This document shows positions 11,034 to 22,917 of a stretch of 37,120 nucleotides of DNA, piece after piece. The translations under genes were made by a program, and so were the position numbers. Below the pieces are notes generated by a model, which was not told the DNA's origin, made no database searches, and saw only the letters and a list, made by a program, of their open reading frames with translations. The stretch is from Chara braunii (Eukaryota > Streptophyta > Charophyceae > Charales > Characeae), in contig BFEA01000083.1 of the NCBI GenBank assembly GCA_003427395.1, positions 1,341,782-1,378,901 on the forward strand, written 5' to 3'. Every line of letters begins with the position of its first letter. Position 1 is the first letter of the stretch.

Positions 11034-11102
11034 AGTCAAAGTACGCAAGTGCATAGTCAAAGCACGTGCGCGCATAGTCAACGTACGTGGGCGCACAGTC
11101 AA
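11034..11102 (-). promoter_or_regulatory. 21-bp tandem with W-box and ACGT elements
   Basis: Units start at 11034, 11055, 11076 and 11097 with an exact 21-bp period, about 3.3 units. On the minus strand each carries TTGACT (W-box core TTGAC) or its equivalent plus an ACGT-type core: GCACGTGC (G-box CACGTG), GTACGTTGAC, and a degenerate third. TTGAC is the known binding core of plant WRKY factors, and CACGTG of bZIP/bHLH factors. The array lies about 200 bp downstream of the primer-binding site in element orientation. Regulatory function is inferred from motif content and spacing only. Confidence 0.45.
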
Positions 11103-11295
11103 AGCTTATCCCTATCGCGCCACCCTTATTGCACCGAACCAAAACCCACTCACACAATCAATCCCTCACTCACTTTCTATCCAACGCCTTCAATCGATCA
11201 ACCATAACGGCTCAACAAAGACCTCTCGTTTTGCCTAGTTCTCACACTCCAGTACCCGGATGTCGTTCCACCAGGGACAACGGTAGGCGACCGTT

Positions 11296-11314
11296 ATCCC
11301 CGGCAACGGCGCCA
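11296..11314 (-). other. retroelement primer-binding site (tRNA-Asp type)
   Basis: The plus strand reads ATCCCCGGCAACGGCGCCA. This is what I know as the 3' end of plant tRNA-Asp(GTC) including the CCA tail, so the minus strand starts TGGCGCCGTTGCCGG as a primer-binding site would. Athila-type elements are known to use tRNA-Asp. It is followed on the plus strand by 'cc' and then TGTCGAG, so on the minus strand an LTR ending in ..CTCGACA would sit 2 bases upstream. Orientation agrees with module D and Gag. Confidence 0.75.
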
Positions 11315-11316
11315 CC

Positions 11317-12423
11317 TGTCGAGCGCATCGGTCCGGCACCGCACGTGGCAGCGCCGGACCCTCTCGGCCTCGTCACTCAGGAGTTGGACCAACCTCGTCG
11401 CAAACACACAAATGGAGTTTCCTTAGGCCGCTCCGGCCGAGTGCGCCAGCCATACGCGAGGCACAACTTACCTCCACCTTACAGGAGTTGTCACCTCCCT
11501 TCGGTGGGCGTATCCCCGCCGAGCTACCAGTCCACAATACGAAAGCTACTCGGTTGCAATCGCAGAGGTGGACCAGCCGAGGGCGTTTCTCGTTCGCTGT
11601 AGCATAGGGGGTACGAGCGGTAATACACCTATCGAACCCGCACGCGAACCGACATCTTGGGGGGCTGAAGTCCCAAGCGTGGCTCGACGTAGGTCGACTA
11701 GGATGCATCCCACACACTACGCGCACACCACTTTACGAACACAAAAATACAACACACACGCACGCACATATAACACGGCACAACATAAACAACGTGACAA
11801 CGCTCCTAGCCCCTCGGTAGCCAACCCATAACTTTCCGATGCGAAAAATCGGATGAGCGTCGCGCGCGAGACTTAGTATAAAACTGCGCGGAAGCAGGGT
11901 CTACTCATATCGACTCGCCATGCAAGCGTACGCAAGTGGTCACAGTATTGGCGTACTATGTAGTACCCATACTCGCGTGGTCCTCGTTAATCTCGAGGGT
12001 CGCATTCGACACTCAAGGGTCGGCTGACTCGCGCCTTGAGGGTTAATCTCTCGACGCTGGACAACCGCCATGCGCAGTTGAAGACCGCATACCCTCTTTT
12101 GCACTTTGTGCACAGTGGGTGGTACACAGGTCCATACCTCTGGTGGCAGTCGCTTCTTGCGGCCTTGGGGATGAGTCCTACCCCGACCTGGGCAGAAGTC
12201 AAGGGGTTTGACTTTGACGGCTGCCACGGACTACAACGTCCAACCATAAATTTCTAAAAAGCAAAGGATAGACGGGGGTCTTCCGTTTCTCTCAAGCCAT
12301 AATCTGACAAACCCTTGCGCACGATCAGTATAAGTTGCGCGCATGCCCAAGGCACATATAAATATATACATAAGGCTTATTTATATAGGACGATCACTTC
12401 TCACAGTCGCAGTGGGGCTCCTC
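11317..12423 (-). repeat. putative 5' LTR of the minus-strand element, outer end not seen
   Basis: The inner boundary is set by the primer-binding site: the plus strand begins TGTCGAGC at 11317, the complement of an LTR ending in CA. The outer end is not identifiable and may lie in the N gap. No second copy of this LTR was found in the window. The region is GC-rich to about 11830. Short ORFs around 11940-12257, some with Cys pairs, are not convincing as genes. Confidence 0.35.
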
Positions 12424-13263
12424 NNNNNNNNNNNNNNNNNNNNNNNNNNNNNNNNNNNNNNNNNNNNNNNNNNNNNNNNNNNNNNNNNNNNNNNNNNNNN
12501 NNNNNNNNNNNNNNNNNNNNNNNNNNNNNNNNNNNNNNNNNNNNNNNNNNNNNNNNNNNNNNNNNNNNNNNNNNNNNNNNNNNNNNNNNNNNNNNNNNNN
12601 NNNNNNNNNNNNNNNNNNNNNNNNNNNNNNNNNNNNNNNNNNNNNNNNNNNNNNNNNNNNNNNNNNNNNNNNNNNNNNNNNNNNNNNNNNNNNNNNNNNN
12701 NNNNNNNNNNNNNNNNNNNNNNNNNNNNNNNNNNNNNNNNNNNNNNNNNNNNNNNNNNNNNNNNNNNNNNNNNNNNNNNNNNNNNNNNNNNNNNNNNNNN
12801 NNNNNNNNNNNNNNNNNNNNNNNNNNNNNNNNNNNNNNNNNNNNNNNNNNNNNNNNNNNNNNNNNNNNNNNNNNNNNNNNNNNNNNNNNNNNNNNNNNNN
12901 NNNNNNNNNNNNNNNNNNNNNNNNNNNNNNNNNNNNNNNNNNNNNNNNNNNNNNNNNNNNNNNNNNNNNNNNNNNNNNNNNNNNNNNNNNNNNNNNNNNN
13001 NNNNNNNNNNNNNNNNNNNNNNNNNNNNNNNNNNNNNNNNNNNNNNNNNNNNNNNNNNNNNNNNNNNNNNNNNNNNNNNNNNNNNNNNNNNNNNNNNNNN
13101 NNNNNNNNNNNNNNNNNNNNNNNNNNNNNNNNNNNNNNNNNNNNNNNNNNNNNNNNNNNNNNNNNNNNNNNNNNNNNNNNNNNNNNNNNNNNNNNNNNNN
13201 NNNNNNNNNNNNNNNNNNNNNNNNNNNNNNNNNNNNNNNNNNNNNNNNNNNNNNNNNNNNNNN
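12424..13263. other. assembly gap (840 N)
   Basis: A run of 840 N. The sequence to its right begins at the same base of the 5.5-kb repeat as the window start, inside the 123-bp tandem array. Confidence 0.99.
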
Positions 13264-13560
13264 TCCCGTAGGAAAAGTGCCTTTTGAAAATTTATATCAG
13301 CCCGAATATGAAACCATAAATAATCTTTGACTTTCCAAAGTCCAATTTTGTCTAACTCCCTGATTTAGCAAAAATTTGGGCAGCACTCCCTTTAGAAAAG
13401 GANACTTCCCAGATTTNTACTAGGTCAGATATGAAGAAAAGACAAGTTGAACTTTGACAAGTCGACAATTGACTAACTCCTTGGATTTGCAGAAATTTCG
13501 GCAGCGCTTCCCGTAGAAAAAGTAGCTTGCCACGATTTATACAAAGCCAAGTATAACAAA
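13264..13560. repeat. 123-bp tandem repeat, copy 2
   Basis: Units have the same phase as at 1-300. It abuts the N gap, so the gap probably hides more units of this satellite. Confidence 0.7.
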
Positions 13561-13847
13561 AGACCTCAGAAAATGCGAGAATCGTCCTAAGTAAAATAAA
13601 CTTAGCCCAAAAAATGCAGAAATTGGAACTAACTCCTATCGTTGTAGCACGTGGCTGGTCTGTAAAGAAACTACCTGTCGAACTGAAACTCAAACCAAGT
13701 AGTAGCCTCACTCAGCCACATGCAATGCCAGATCACAAAGGTAAGTACTCTCACCATCCCAAGGTCAAACTTTGCAAACAATAGTTCGTAATCTCTCGAT
13801 GCTTTATTCCCTTATACCCAGCTTACATAGGGCATAAAGTCAAGCCA

Positions 13848-14650
13848 TCCAATCTTATGGAACATGCCTGATTCAGCCATTGAGTATACACGACCAGGTT
13901 GCACAACAACTGCTTTCTTCCTTTGGGCATATGACTAAGCCGTTCATCTTAGAAACAAGGCTTAGTCGCCCTGAACTGTTTAATATCTAGGTTATATATA
14001 CCTCTCTGAGCTTGGTGTTCAAAAGTTGGGCATAGGACTGAGCCGTTCATCTTAGAATAATGTCCAACCTCCCCACGGTTACCTTCAATTATACTCTTAG
14101 TTATACTCTCTTCATTTCATGATAAGCTATAGCCAGGTCGTCCAATCTTATGGAACCCGTGCATGGCTAGCCTGTTCATAAATAGGATAGTATAAAATAT
14201 AGCCAAAATTTAACCTTTTGGGTTCCAGCATGTGCGAGGCATTGGGCCAGACCGTCTAATCTTATGGAACGCATCTGGTCCTTTGCCAGATTTGTTTCTC
14301 TCTGATCCACTATGTGCGGCATGAATCCGAGGCCGTCCAATCTTATGAACATGCCTTGCCCTCAGCAAGAATTACTCCCTCAGAATGAAACAGGAAGGGG
14401 ATGAGCCGTCCAATCTTATAGACTTGCTCGGACCTCCTCGACCAACAACAACAGAAACTGTCCAAAACCCGAATCAAACATGGCAACCAAAACCCTCCAA
14501 TCTTATGGTATAGGTCTGGCCCCTGAAAAACCAGCCACAGTGAAACCCTCACAATTCAGAGCAATCGGACCACCCAATCTTATGGAACTGGTGTGACTCT
14601 CCATGCAATTCAAAAATAAACACAGCGGTAAGGCCGTCCAATCTTATGGA
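13848..14650. repeat. array of ten ATCTTA-loop hairpin motifs, copy 2
   Basis: This is the counterpart of 581-1388, with all ten hexaloops retained. The second motif has a perfect 9-bp outer stem here, GACTAAGCC/GGCTTAGTC, where copy 1 has one C replacing T. In several motifs the inner stem differs by single transitions (TGGA to TGAA or TAGA). Confidence 0.7.
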
Positions 14651-15390
14651 ACTCGTCTGACCCCATAGAACCCTGCCAAGCTCAAGCAAAAACACATTTC
14701 ACCCGACCTTCCCCCTGATGCAATCCCCCTTCTGTTCACAATCTGCCTTCAGGCAGTCAACAAAACCGAAACTGAGATTGCACATTCATTCCTTTACTTA
14801 GTCTGATTCATGTCCTGAAAGCCAAACTGAAAGTCGAAGTAGGGGTACACGCAACACACTCAGCCAACTATAGAAAGATGTACAAATAGGGGTTATACCT
14901 GGGTATATAAAGGGGAAGCAATGATTACCTCTCAGTTCCCTGCCTCCAGAACCCCTCCTGAGTTCCGACAGAGCTCCCGTAATCGGTGGGATGACTCCCC
15001 ACAGAGTCTCGATGTGGTCCTACGGGTTGCAATCCCACCTGTCGCCTTCCTCTCAGAACCAATAGACCAGACTTAGAGTAAGAAAAGCAAGATGAGGGGT
15101 TTGAGACACTCAGATCCAAGAGAGGTGCATTCAGACTCGCAGGAGAGGGCCTTAATACCTTCACTTGTCTGAGGGCTCCGCAATGGTGGCCAAAATATAA
15201 CTGCTTGGTCAACTCTGCAGTCAATTCACCAACTTCCACTCCCTGTCGACTTCCTAGACTGCAACACTAACCTTCATTCCCATGCTCAGTCACTTCCCCT
15301 GTGGCACCGCAGGCTGCAACAGTCAGCAATAACCGCCGTGGTCTGCAGTAGTACTCCACAGTCAATCAACAGTTATCAAGAACATGCGGC

Positions 15391-15430
15391 CTCCAACAGT
15401 TGGCCACAACCTCCAACAGTTGGCCACAAC
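15391..15430. repeat. 20-bp direct duplication
   Basis: CTCCAACAGTTGGCCACAAC occurs twice head to tail here and only once, slightly changed, in copy 1 (about 2127-2146). It is a recent slippage event that distinguishes the two large repeat copies. Confidence 0.85.
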
Positions 15431-18400
15431 CTGTGATCGATCAACAGCAGCGGCTGCGCATAGTCAACAGCAGCAGCCCGCGTGCAGACCGCAGCAACAA
15501 CACGTAGTCGCTAGTAGCAGCAGTCTGTGCAGCCAACAACGGACACAGTTCACAGCAACGCTGCCTTTCGTCAGCCTCTCACCTATACACATCGAAAAAA
15601 CATCGCCCGCAGTCCAAGAGAAAGCAGCCTCTGTGGCCAACGATAGCTAACAATGGCCAGCAACGGTCATCAACAATCAACAACATATGCACAGTTGACA
15701 ACAGCAGTCGCGGTTTGCGCACAATACACAGCAGCAATCCATGCATAATCGACAGACACAGCTGTAAATTCGTGCACGGGGCGCGGCAAACAACAACAAA
15801 TAACAGCAGTTGTAATGCCGCACCCACAAAGTTAGCCTGTCAACACGCTCCTCCCCATGCTGTACTAATAGTGCTCCCGCCTCAGTAGGTTGTAACACCC
15901 CCTCTCCCTGTCGCTCTAGGCGACAACGGCTTATGCATGCGGTCCACTTCGGGCACCCCGCCACTCAGATGGGGCTCGTTGCCCGTACTAGCTGGTAACC
16001 CCTCAGTTCGTCGCCCTGCCGACCTTTGGTTCGGCTCACCCCGCCAGTCCATCAAATAAGCCTCCTAACTCGAATCCTTGGGACGAGCGGGGTACCAGCC
16101 GACAGGTAAGTCCCCAGGCCCCACCGCAACTCTGCTGAAGTTACGTTGCTTGCTGCCCAACATCAGAACGAGCTTGCCGCACGAATATAGGACGACACAT
16201 TACCAGGTGAGTATCCACCCGCATCCTTAGTCCTCCAGAGGTAAGTCTTTTTTCTCTTCTTCTTTTTCTTTCTCTCTCTAACATACCCGGATACCTGGGC
16301 GCACCCGACTGTCAATAAGGCCAGGTTCATTCAATTCCAACGGTAAGTCTCCAGCCTCCTTTTCCCCTACTCCAGGCGGGGCAGCCCGTCCTGTGGCCAC
16401 TGTCGAGCTTACCAAACATCCAAATTGAAATTGAATCTCCCCCTAAAACATGGATAGATATATTACATTTTTACAAAAATAAGAAAAACAAATACCATTT
16501 TGTTCATGGGCGCAGCCCCTGCTAGTCGTCCTGGCCAAACTACAGCTCGAAACCCAAATCCGGCGCGGCCAATCTCTTCGTGGCCCATGGAAACCCCCAT
16601 TTCGCACCTTTACTCATCCGTTTCTGTCAAGAAACGAACGAGATAGCAGTTTTTCTTCTCTGCTATATTCGTTTTCCCGCCATCTTCGCGCACCCCTTTT
16701 TTCTCCTACCTCTATTTCTACTAACTTTCATCTAAAACTAATTTCACACTCCTATTCGCATGGCCCAAAAACCTTGGTGTAGTATGTTTCCCCGCACGAT
16801 TTCCTCCGGAAACGAGCAAGGCAAGCCTTCTCCATCCTCCTTCTTCCTTGCTTCCCCGCCATCTCTCACGCATGCCTTTCTCTCACACTGACTAACTTAC
16901 TAACTTTTTGTCGAAACTAACACCACACTCCACTTCGCCCTATCTGGAAACCTCTATCTCGATCTTTCCGTCGTCCGATTCTACGGAGGATCGTGTATTG
17001 CCACCCTCCTTTCGCTGCGCCCCACTTCCTTCTACGCCATCTTCCTTCCCACTTTCCCGAATGCACCCTGGCACGGATTCCGCCCAGGTTCATTTGTTGT
17101 CTTTGCTGCCTTAACGCTCGTTTCTTCTGCACTGTCGCCCCGTCCCCTGCTCAGTGCCCCACACTCCGTCAGCTGCTCATCTCCGCTCCACCCTCAATCC
17201 GCATGCACCTGGCACCCCATCGCACCCAGATTCACTTGTCCCGTTCCCGCTCATCCCTCTCCTACTCTCTTGCCCGGCAGCTGCTCCGGCCGCTCCGCCT
17301 TTTCCTTCCGCTGCGCCACCCGTCATCTTCAATCCCCCTCTCTCTCTCTTAGTACTCCATAGTAAGAAGCAAACCTCTCTCTCCCTCCCATTGCGCCCCA
17401 CCCATCATTCGGCCATCTTCATCTCCCCCCTGCGCCTTCACCGTTGAGTGCACCTCGACGCGACTTTGGGCCAGGTTCGTTCTCACGCACCGGCTTTTTC
17501 CGCTCTCGGCTGCTTAGCGCAGCCCGGCCGATCCCGCCGTGCCTCGCTTATCCGCACAGCCCGAGCGCCCGGCCACACTGCGGCCTGTCTCCTTTGCCAC
17601 CTCGCGCTCCTCGGTGCCCATTGCTCTGCCAGCGCTAGCCGTTCCGTCCGCAGCTGCGCAGCGCCATCCCAGTCCCCGTCATCCTACGACCCTGCTCCGT
17701 CTACCCCATCTCATCCGCACCCGGCACCGTCCCCAGTCCAGGTTCAACCACTGCCTTTCCCACTTACCTTTCTCCCCGTCTAGTGCCCGTGTCCCAGGCC
17801 AGTGCTGCCCGCCACCGTGCGGATTGGCAGGATAGGAGGGCGGCCCCGACAGTCCCAGCCATCCCTCGGGAGAGCTTCGGAGTGGACTACCCGTAACTAT
17901 GAGACGGCCCAATTAGCCTTTGCCCCTATACTCAAAACCCGACAAATGATTTGGCGCGCCGGTGTAGCCGCAGCCCTCGCCTCAGCGCCCCTGCGCACCC
18001 TCGGCCCGTGCTCCGACGCGGGTGGGATTTTGTCAGTGCCCCAATCACGTCGGAGCCTTGAAGAATCTGCCCAGGGTCTTCGACCAACGCCAACCTTCAA
18101 ACCCAACGCCCCGTCTGAGCCAAGAAACGCCGGAGTAAAATAGTAGTAACACAACAATAAAAAAAAAAGTAAAAATACTTAGGAACTCTAAATCGTCAGA
18201 ACGACGGATGCGAGAAGGAAAGCACTAGCACCGCTCGGATGCCGCCGCCGACAAAACCAAAGGGGATAGCCCCGCCGGGCCCTCAACCCTTCGGTCCCTT
18301 CGCGCCACTCTAATATCCCTGCGTCGCCGCCGCTCGGTATCGATCCCTGAATCTCCCTGATGAAAGTCCAATGTCGTAACCAATAATGCTAGGCCCGAGT

Positions 18401-18771
18401 CTGGGTCTAGTTCTGACGGAAGCCTAAATAACAGGCACCGCGCGACGCACCAACCTACTGAAACGTTTTAACCCCACACGTCGGCCTATCGACCGAACTA
18501 TCGACCGCCAACCTCCACGCCCACCGCGCAACTACGCTGAATTATGCCACCGTCGATGTCGTCCTCCGTATGCACGCGCAGGTCACAGGCGAGCACACTG
18601 ATCACAATTTTTTTAATCCCTATTTAATCAGAAGGAAAAATTTCGATTGGCTATCACGCCGACTCTTCAGTCATCAACAGTTAAAAGATCACGCGCGCCT
18701 CAAAAATCCGCGCGCCCACACACTTTGTATTCTTGTCAACCACCAACCGCATAGGCAACGGACACTGCCGC

Positions 18772-20050
18772 GACTCGTGTGGTATACTTAATCTTTATCC
18801 AAACTTATTCTTGTCAACTGCAAAAACCAGGGCGGATACCCTTGTAAGGGTATTCGCACCGACACCACCCAACCTCTAGGACTCTCCAAGTGCCCCTAGG
18901 TGGACTGAGGTACCCCCTAGGCCAAATTTCAGGTTTTGGCCTCCCTGGAGGTACCTGGGCCTCATTTTGGCCAGGTACATGCAGGCCGAAGGGCAAGTAC
19001 CACCTCGGACTACCCCTTGGCCTACCCAGCCTCTTTTTACTTCGAAAAGAGCTGCCTTTTGGGGTACCATTACCCAAAATGCTGCCTTTTGGGGTACCAT
19101 TACCCAAAGGGCCTAGAGGCTCATTTTTCGTCTTCTTCCTGTTCTAGGCCTCTTTTGGGTAGGCCGTTGCATTTTTCCAAGTGGCGGCTCCAATCTCAGC
19201 CTTGGATTTGGCTGAGATCCATGGTTCTCATCATTCCGAGATACCCCGAAGCTCCCCTTGGCCCAAATTTGAGCCTTTTACTTCAATTTTCAATTTTTTT
19301 GGTGTATCTGGCCCAATCCTTTGGCCAAATACGCAGTTTTGTCTCGTTCCTCTCTTTGTTTTCCCTCCATCTTGCTGCCAACTCATTATGGAGCTAGCCG
19401 TTTTGTGTCAGCCCACAAAAAAACGGCTAGATCTCCTCCTCCGCAAGATCAGATTTCAGATCTAGGCGTTACACCTCGGACCGCAGTAGCGGCACCCCCA
19501 AGGTCCAAGGAGGCTCCTTTTTGCTGTCGCCGCTTCCAGCTTGAGACCCCCTCGCTCCGATTTTCTCCGGCCAGCCTTTTCTCTACGTGGAGCCCTCGGA
19601 ACTTCGTTCTTCTTGGCCTGGCTGGTCCGGAATATTCCGGACTGCTGGCCGGACCCCTTATTACCATTATTCCCTCCTCTTTTTCCCTTCGGCACCTCCT
19701 GCCGGCGCTTGCCGCGACGGTACTTATCATTTTCATCCGGACCCCTGGCCCGGGCGGTCCGTCCACCTTAAATTATGTTATTTTATTTTTATCGTTGTTG
19801 CACTTGATCCAGGGTCCCCTTGGGTCGTCCCAGGTGCCCTCCGTCTTTCCCGTCTCACGCCCGTCTCCTCCGTTCCGTTGATAATTTTCGTCAGCGCCCG
19901 ACTTCTCCTCTTTTTCTTATTGTTCCTAGCCCCTCCCCTTTTTCCGACGTCATCCCGGGTGACGACCCGGTCTCGCGCCCCCCCCCCCCCTTTTGGGCTG
20001 GTCGCCAATTATTCCGCCGATGGCTCCGACCTTCAGCCCCCGTCGGTGGC
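18772..20050. other. no gene recognised; 30-bp tandem at 19051-19110
   Basis: A 30-bp unit beginning GCTGCCTTTTGGGGTACC is repeated twice (19051-19080, 19081-19110), differing only in the last bases. It contains a GGGTA/TACCC inverted repeat. The open frames here (Pro/Gly-rich on the minus strand, Ser/Pro/Leu-rich on the plus) have no recognisable domain and look like skewed non-coding DNA. Confidence 0.5.
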
Positions 20051-20290
20051 TCCTGACACTTTATCCCGTCGATACCCGTCCTCCTAGTGGTTCCGCTGGC
20101 GCCGCCATTTTTGTCTAGGCCCCACACAGTCCCTGACACTAATCCCACGGTAATACCGTGCTTTCGCCTGGTTCCAGGTGATTCCCGACACCTTGTCCCG
20201 CCGACACCATATCGTTTCGTGGTTCCCTGTGATCCCCGACACTTTGCTCCGCCGGTACCACGTCTTCCCTTGGTGCTCTTGACATCCTTC
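20051..20290. repeat. degenerate ~50-bp tandem repeat
   Basis: Units headed 'CCcGACACttT' with 'CCCgCCG' and 'GGTTCC' blocks start near 20051, 20131, 20182 and 20234. The last three are spaced about 50 bp apart and the first about 80. A related block may extend back to about 20000. No coding role is seen. Confidence 0.5.
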
Positions 20291-22917
20291 CGCCTAACGA
20301 CGATCCCCGCTCCCCGTTCCTCTTGAGTCCCGTACGCTGTTCTGTTCCGGGTGCCGGCTCCTACCTAACCTGCGGCCCCCTTGGCCCTCTTGCCGCCGTG
20401 TCACGTCAGCGCCGCGCGCCCCGTCCCTTCCTTCCCTTGCTGCGCACCTCCTATGCTACTACCAACTTCCCGGCGGCCCTTCTCCGTCCTTGGGGAAAGA
20501 GTCGCCCTTGCTATTCTCTCACAGTCCTTTGTCGCTTCCTGCTTAGACAGTTCCTTTCTAGTTTGGCAGTCTTGACGACTCTGGGCAGCCTCTAGCTTCC
20601 CACTGCTTGTGCCCACGTTTTCGATCTTTCCCGCATTCCTGCCTCCAGCTTTCTCTGTCGTGCAGAAATAAATCATATACAGTTTCTCGAGTGTCGAAAA
20701 ATCATTCGGGACTCACTAGTCCCGACATATTCCCCCCACTCATTCGCGATGTCCTCATCGTGCACCAATCCATGGTCAGTAGGAATTTTGGAGTGATAGA
20801 CAGACAGGGGAGAGGAGTAGGGTGGGATGAGCAGTTCGCTTGCCAGGTTTTTTTTTGTCTTTTCCCCACTCTTTTCTCGGGTCATTCTTTAAATTTCCGC
20901 CTCTTGGGGCGGGGGAGGGTATGAAAGGGTCAAGGTTTTGTTTCGGCTTCCTTTGGATTGCGTAACGTCTCCAAGCTCAATAATGTCTTTTTAGCGAGCA
21001 CGTAACACTCTCTGTGCATTAACGTCCGTCTCACAGCTGTATCTCTTTCTCACTGGAACTCCCAAATCCCCAAGAGCTTCCCCACAATCTCTCGTATTGT
21101 TCCACAAGAGAGAGGACGACGCGCCCATCACCCTCCCAGGGATCGAGGTAAAAGGGAGATTTTGGCGACGGATGTCACAAGGATCATTCGCCATGGCTTC
21201 CTCCAGGTGCGAGCTAGCAACACGTCAAGGAGCTTAAGCAGCTTGATGTCTCTTTCCCTCATCAAGTTGACTAGCATCTCCCCTTGGAGGGGTCTGACCA
21301 CAGACATGCCCTGCAGCTAGTTTTTCATTGTACGTTATTTCTCGCTCTCGACAATGTCTTGGAGGCTGCATTCGTAATTTCAAATCTATCTTCCCATTTC
21401 ATTGAGAAAACATTCTCGAGCAGAAATCCTTTTGATTTCGTCTCATTCATTACTTTTAGGACATCCACACATTTCCAGTACAATTTTTCCTCTCCCCGAA
21501 GCTTAGACATAGCCAAATCCACATGCATTCTTCCCGGGCCATTCCTCCCGGCCTATCTCAGGTCCTACCAATTCCGCATGCATATCAACCTTTGCCCTTT
21601 CTTGCTCCTTTACTTAATTGACTCTTCATGTGCAATGCTTGGTTCACCCGTTAGCCACCTCTCATCTTTTCAAGCTTATACGAGCCAATTACACAACCAA
21701 CTCTCAGTCTGTCAGTTGCTTTCTTAGGTCCACGCAGAATCAATCACACCATCCCTTTCCTTCCTGACTATCTTCCCAAGCCATTTTTCTCAAGTTCATA
21801 CCATGTCACTTGCCCAAGTCCTTTATGCTCTGGCGTGTTGCCAGACCCCCTTTTCTCAGGCCCATACAAAGCCAATTACAATCTTTTTCTGTTCCGGCCA
21901 TCTTAACAGGCCTTTTTTTTCCAAGCCCATGCAAAATCAATTACAAGTCTTATTTTCATGCTTATTCATTGGTAGATGGCACACCTTCCCCCCACTCAAA
22001 ACGCGATGTCCCCATTGCGCGACTGGTTCTTACTCGGAGGTACGCAGACCTTTGGCCCACCAACCGCAAGTCAAGGACACAAGCCCATCCGCTTCACAAA
22101 AGGAAGAGTGATCAGTTCCTCCCCAGCGGACGACGCCTCATCCTTCTACCCGGTCCGACCTTTCTTCTCTTACGTGGCGAGCACCAATACTAAGGTTCCT
22201 CCTCTCGTCTGTCAGGCAAGTCCAATCCGAGCCTCCCAGGGCCTCGTCTAGCCGTAAGAGAGTTCCACGCGAATCATTCCTCCCGAGTGGTAATTTTCTG
22301 GATCCGGCCTCTTCCTTTCAAGAGAGTTGGGGCTCTCAATTAGTTCACGAGTGCAGTTACGAAGACCTCGCAATTAGTCCCGAAACGGTTGTAATGTTCC
22401 GGCAGGGTAGTGTCAATGCCCCGTGGTGGTGGCGGACTTCACCCTGTACCTCGCCAGCCTCTCCCCTTGGACAGTGCTGCCCAACTTAGCGCGGGCAGCC
22501 GTGGTCCGACCTAAACGGCCATGCCACCCCTCTATGACATGGCGTGTGGTTGGAGAGTAGCAAAATAGACTAGATGAGAATGACTTTCCTGCCCATTTGG
22601 CTCTCTCGCCCTTTGACGTTTAGGCGTTCAACAGGAGGCGCAATTGAAACTCCCCGACTAGAGTTCATTGTCGGAGGTGGTTCCGGACGTCCCGCACCGA
22701 TCCAAGTAGTAGGTGCCTTAGCCCTTTAACCCTCACCCTCTCGAAGAGGAACAGGTCGCGCTGAGACTTTTTCCCTCAAAGGGATAGAGGTCTTGGGGTC
22801 GCGGTGCATGCACCGATATCCCCCTCTTGCTGAGGCCAAAGACTAGAAAAAGATAAATTTCATTTCAAGGCTCTTTCCAAGTCCATTTCAGCTTTCCTAG
22901 GGTCCCCTGTTTATGCA
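20291..22917. other. no gene recognised
   Basis: No supported gene on either strand over 2.6 kb. A 14-bp perfect palindrome CGGTGCATGCACCG lies at 22802-22815 and contains the RY-type core CATGCA. Otherwise short AT/CT-skewed ORFs only. Confidence 0.45.

Larger units (their letters stand above)
13264..18771. repeat. 5.5-kb dispersed/segmental repeat, copy 2
   Basis: This copy matches 1-5494 throughout in the same orientation, including the hairpin array, CAA/CAG tract, splice-donor-like sites, pyrimidine-rich stretch and the terminal 'ggacactgccgc'. After 18771 it continues into sequence unrelated to the right flank of copy 1. Most differences are C/T or G/A transitions, compatible with an old methylated duplicate and not with two haplotypes of one locus. 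Confidence 0.9.

Noticed and set aside
11940-12257. Minus-strand ORF with Cys pairs resembling a zinc ribbon (CTKC and nearby Cys)
   Set aside because: Short, inside the putative LTR, with an equally long ORF opposite. The Cys spacing fits no family I can name.
12315-13287. Long open frames of more than 300 codons spanning 12.3-13.3 kb
   Set aside because: They are almost entirely N bases of the assembly gap.
13264-18771. Copy 2 as a mere haplotype duplicate of copy 1 placed in tandem by the assembler
   Set aside because: Right flanks are unrelated and divergence is several percent, so two genomic copies are more likely. Not fully excluded because of the adjacent gap.
19321-20087. 186- and 166-codon plus-strand ORFs
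   Set aside because: Pro/Ser/Leu-rich readings in overlapping frames over a pyrimidine-rich stretch with internal degenerate repeats, and no motif.
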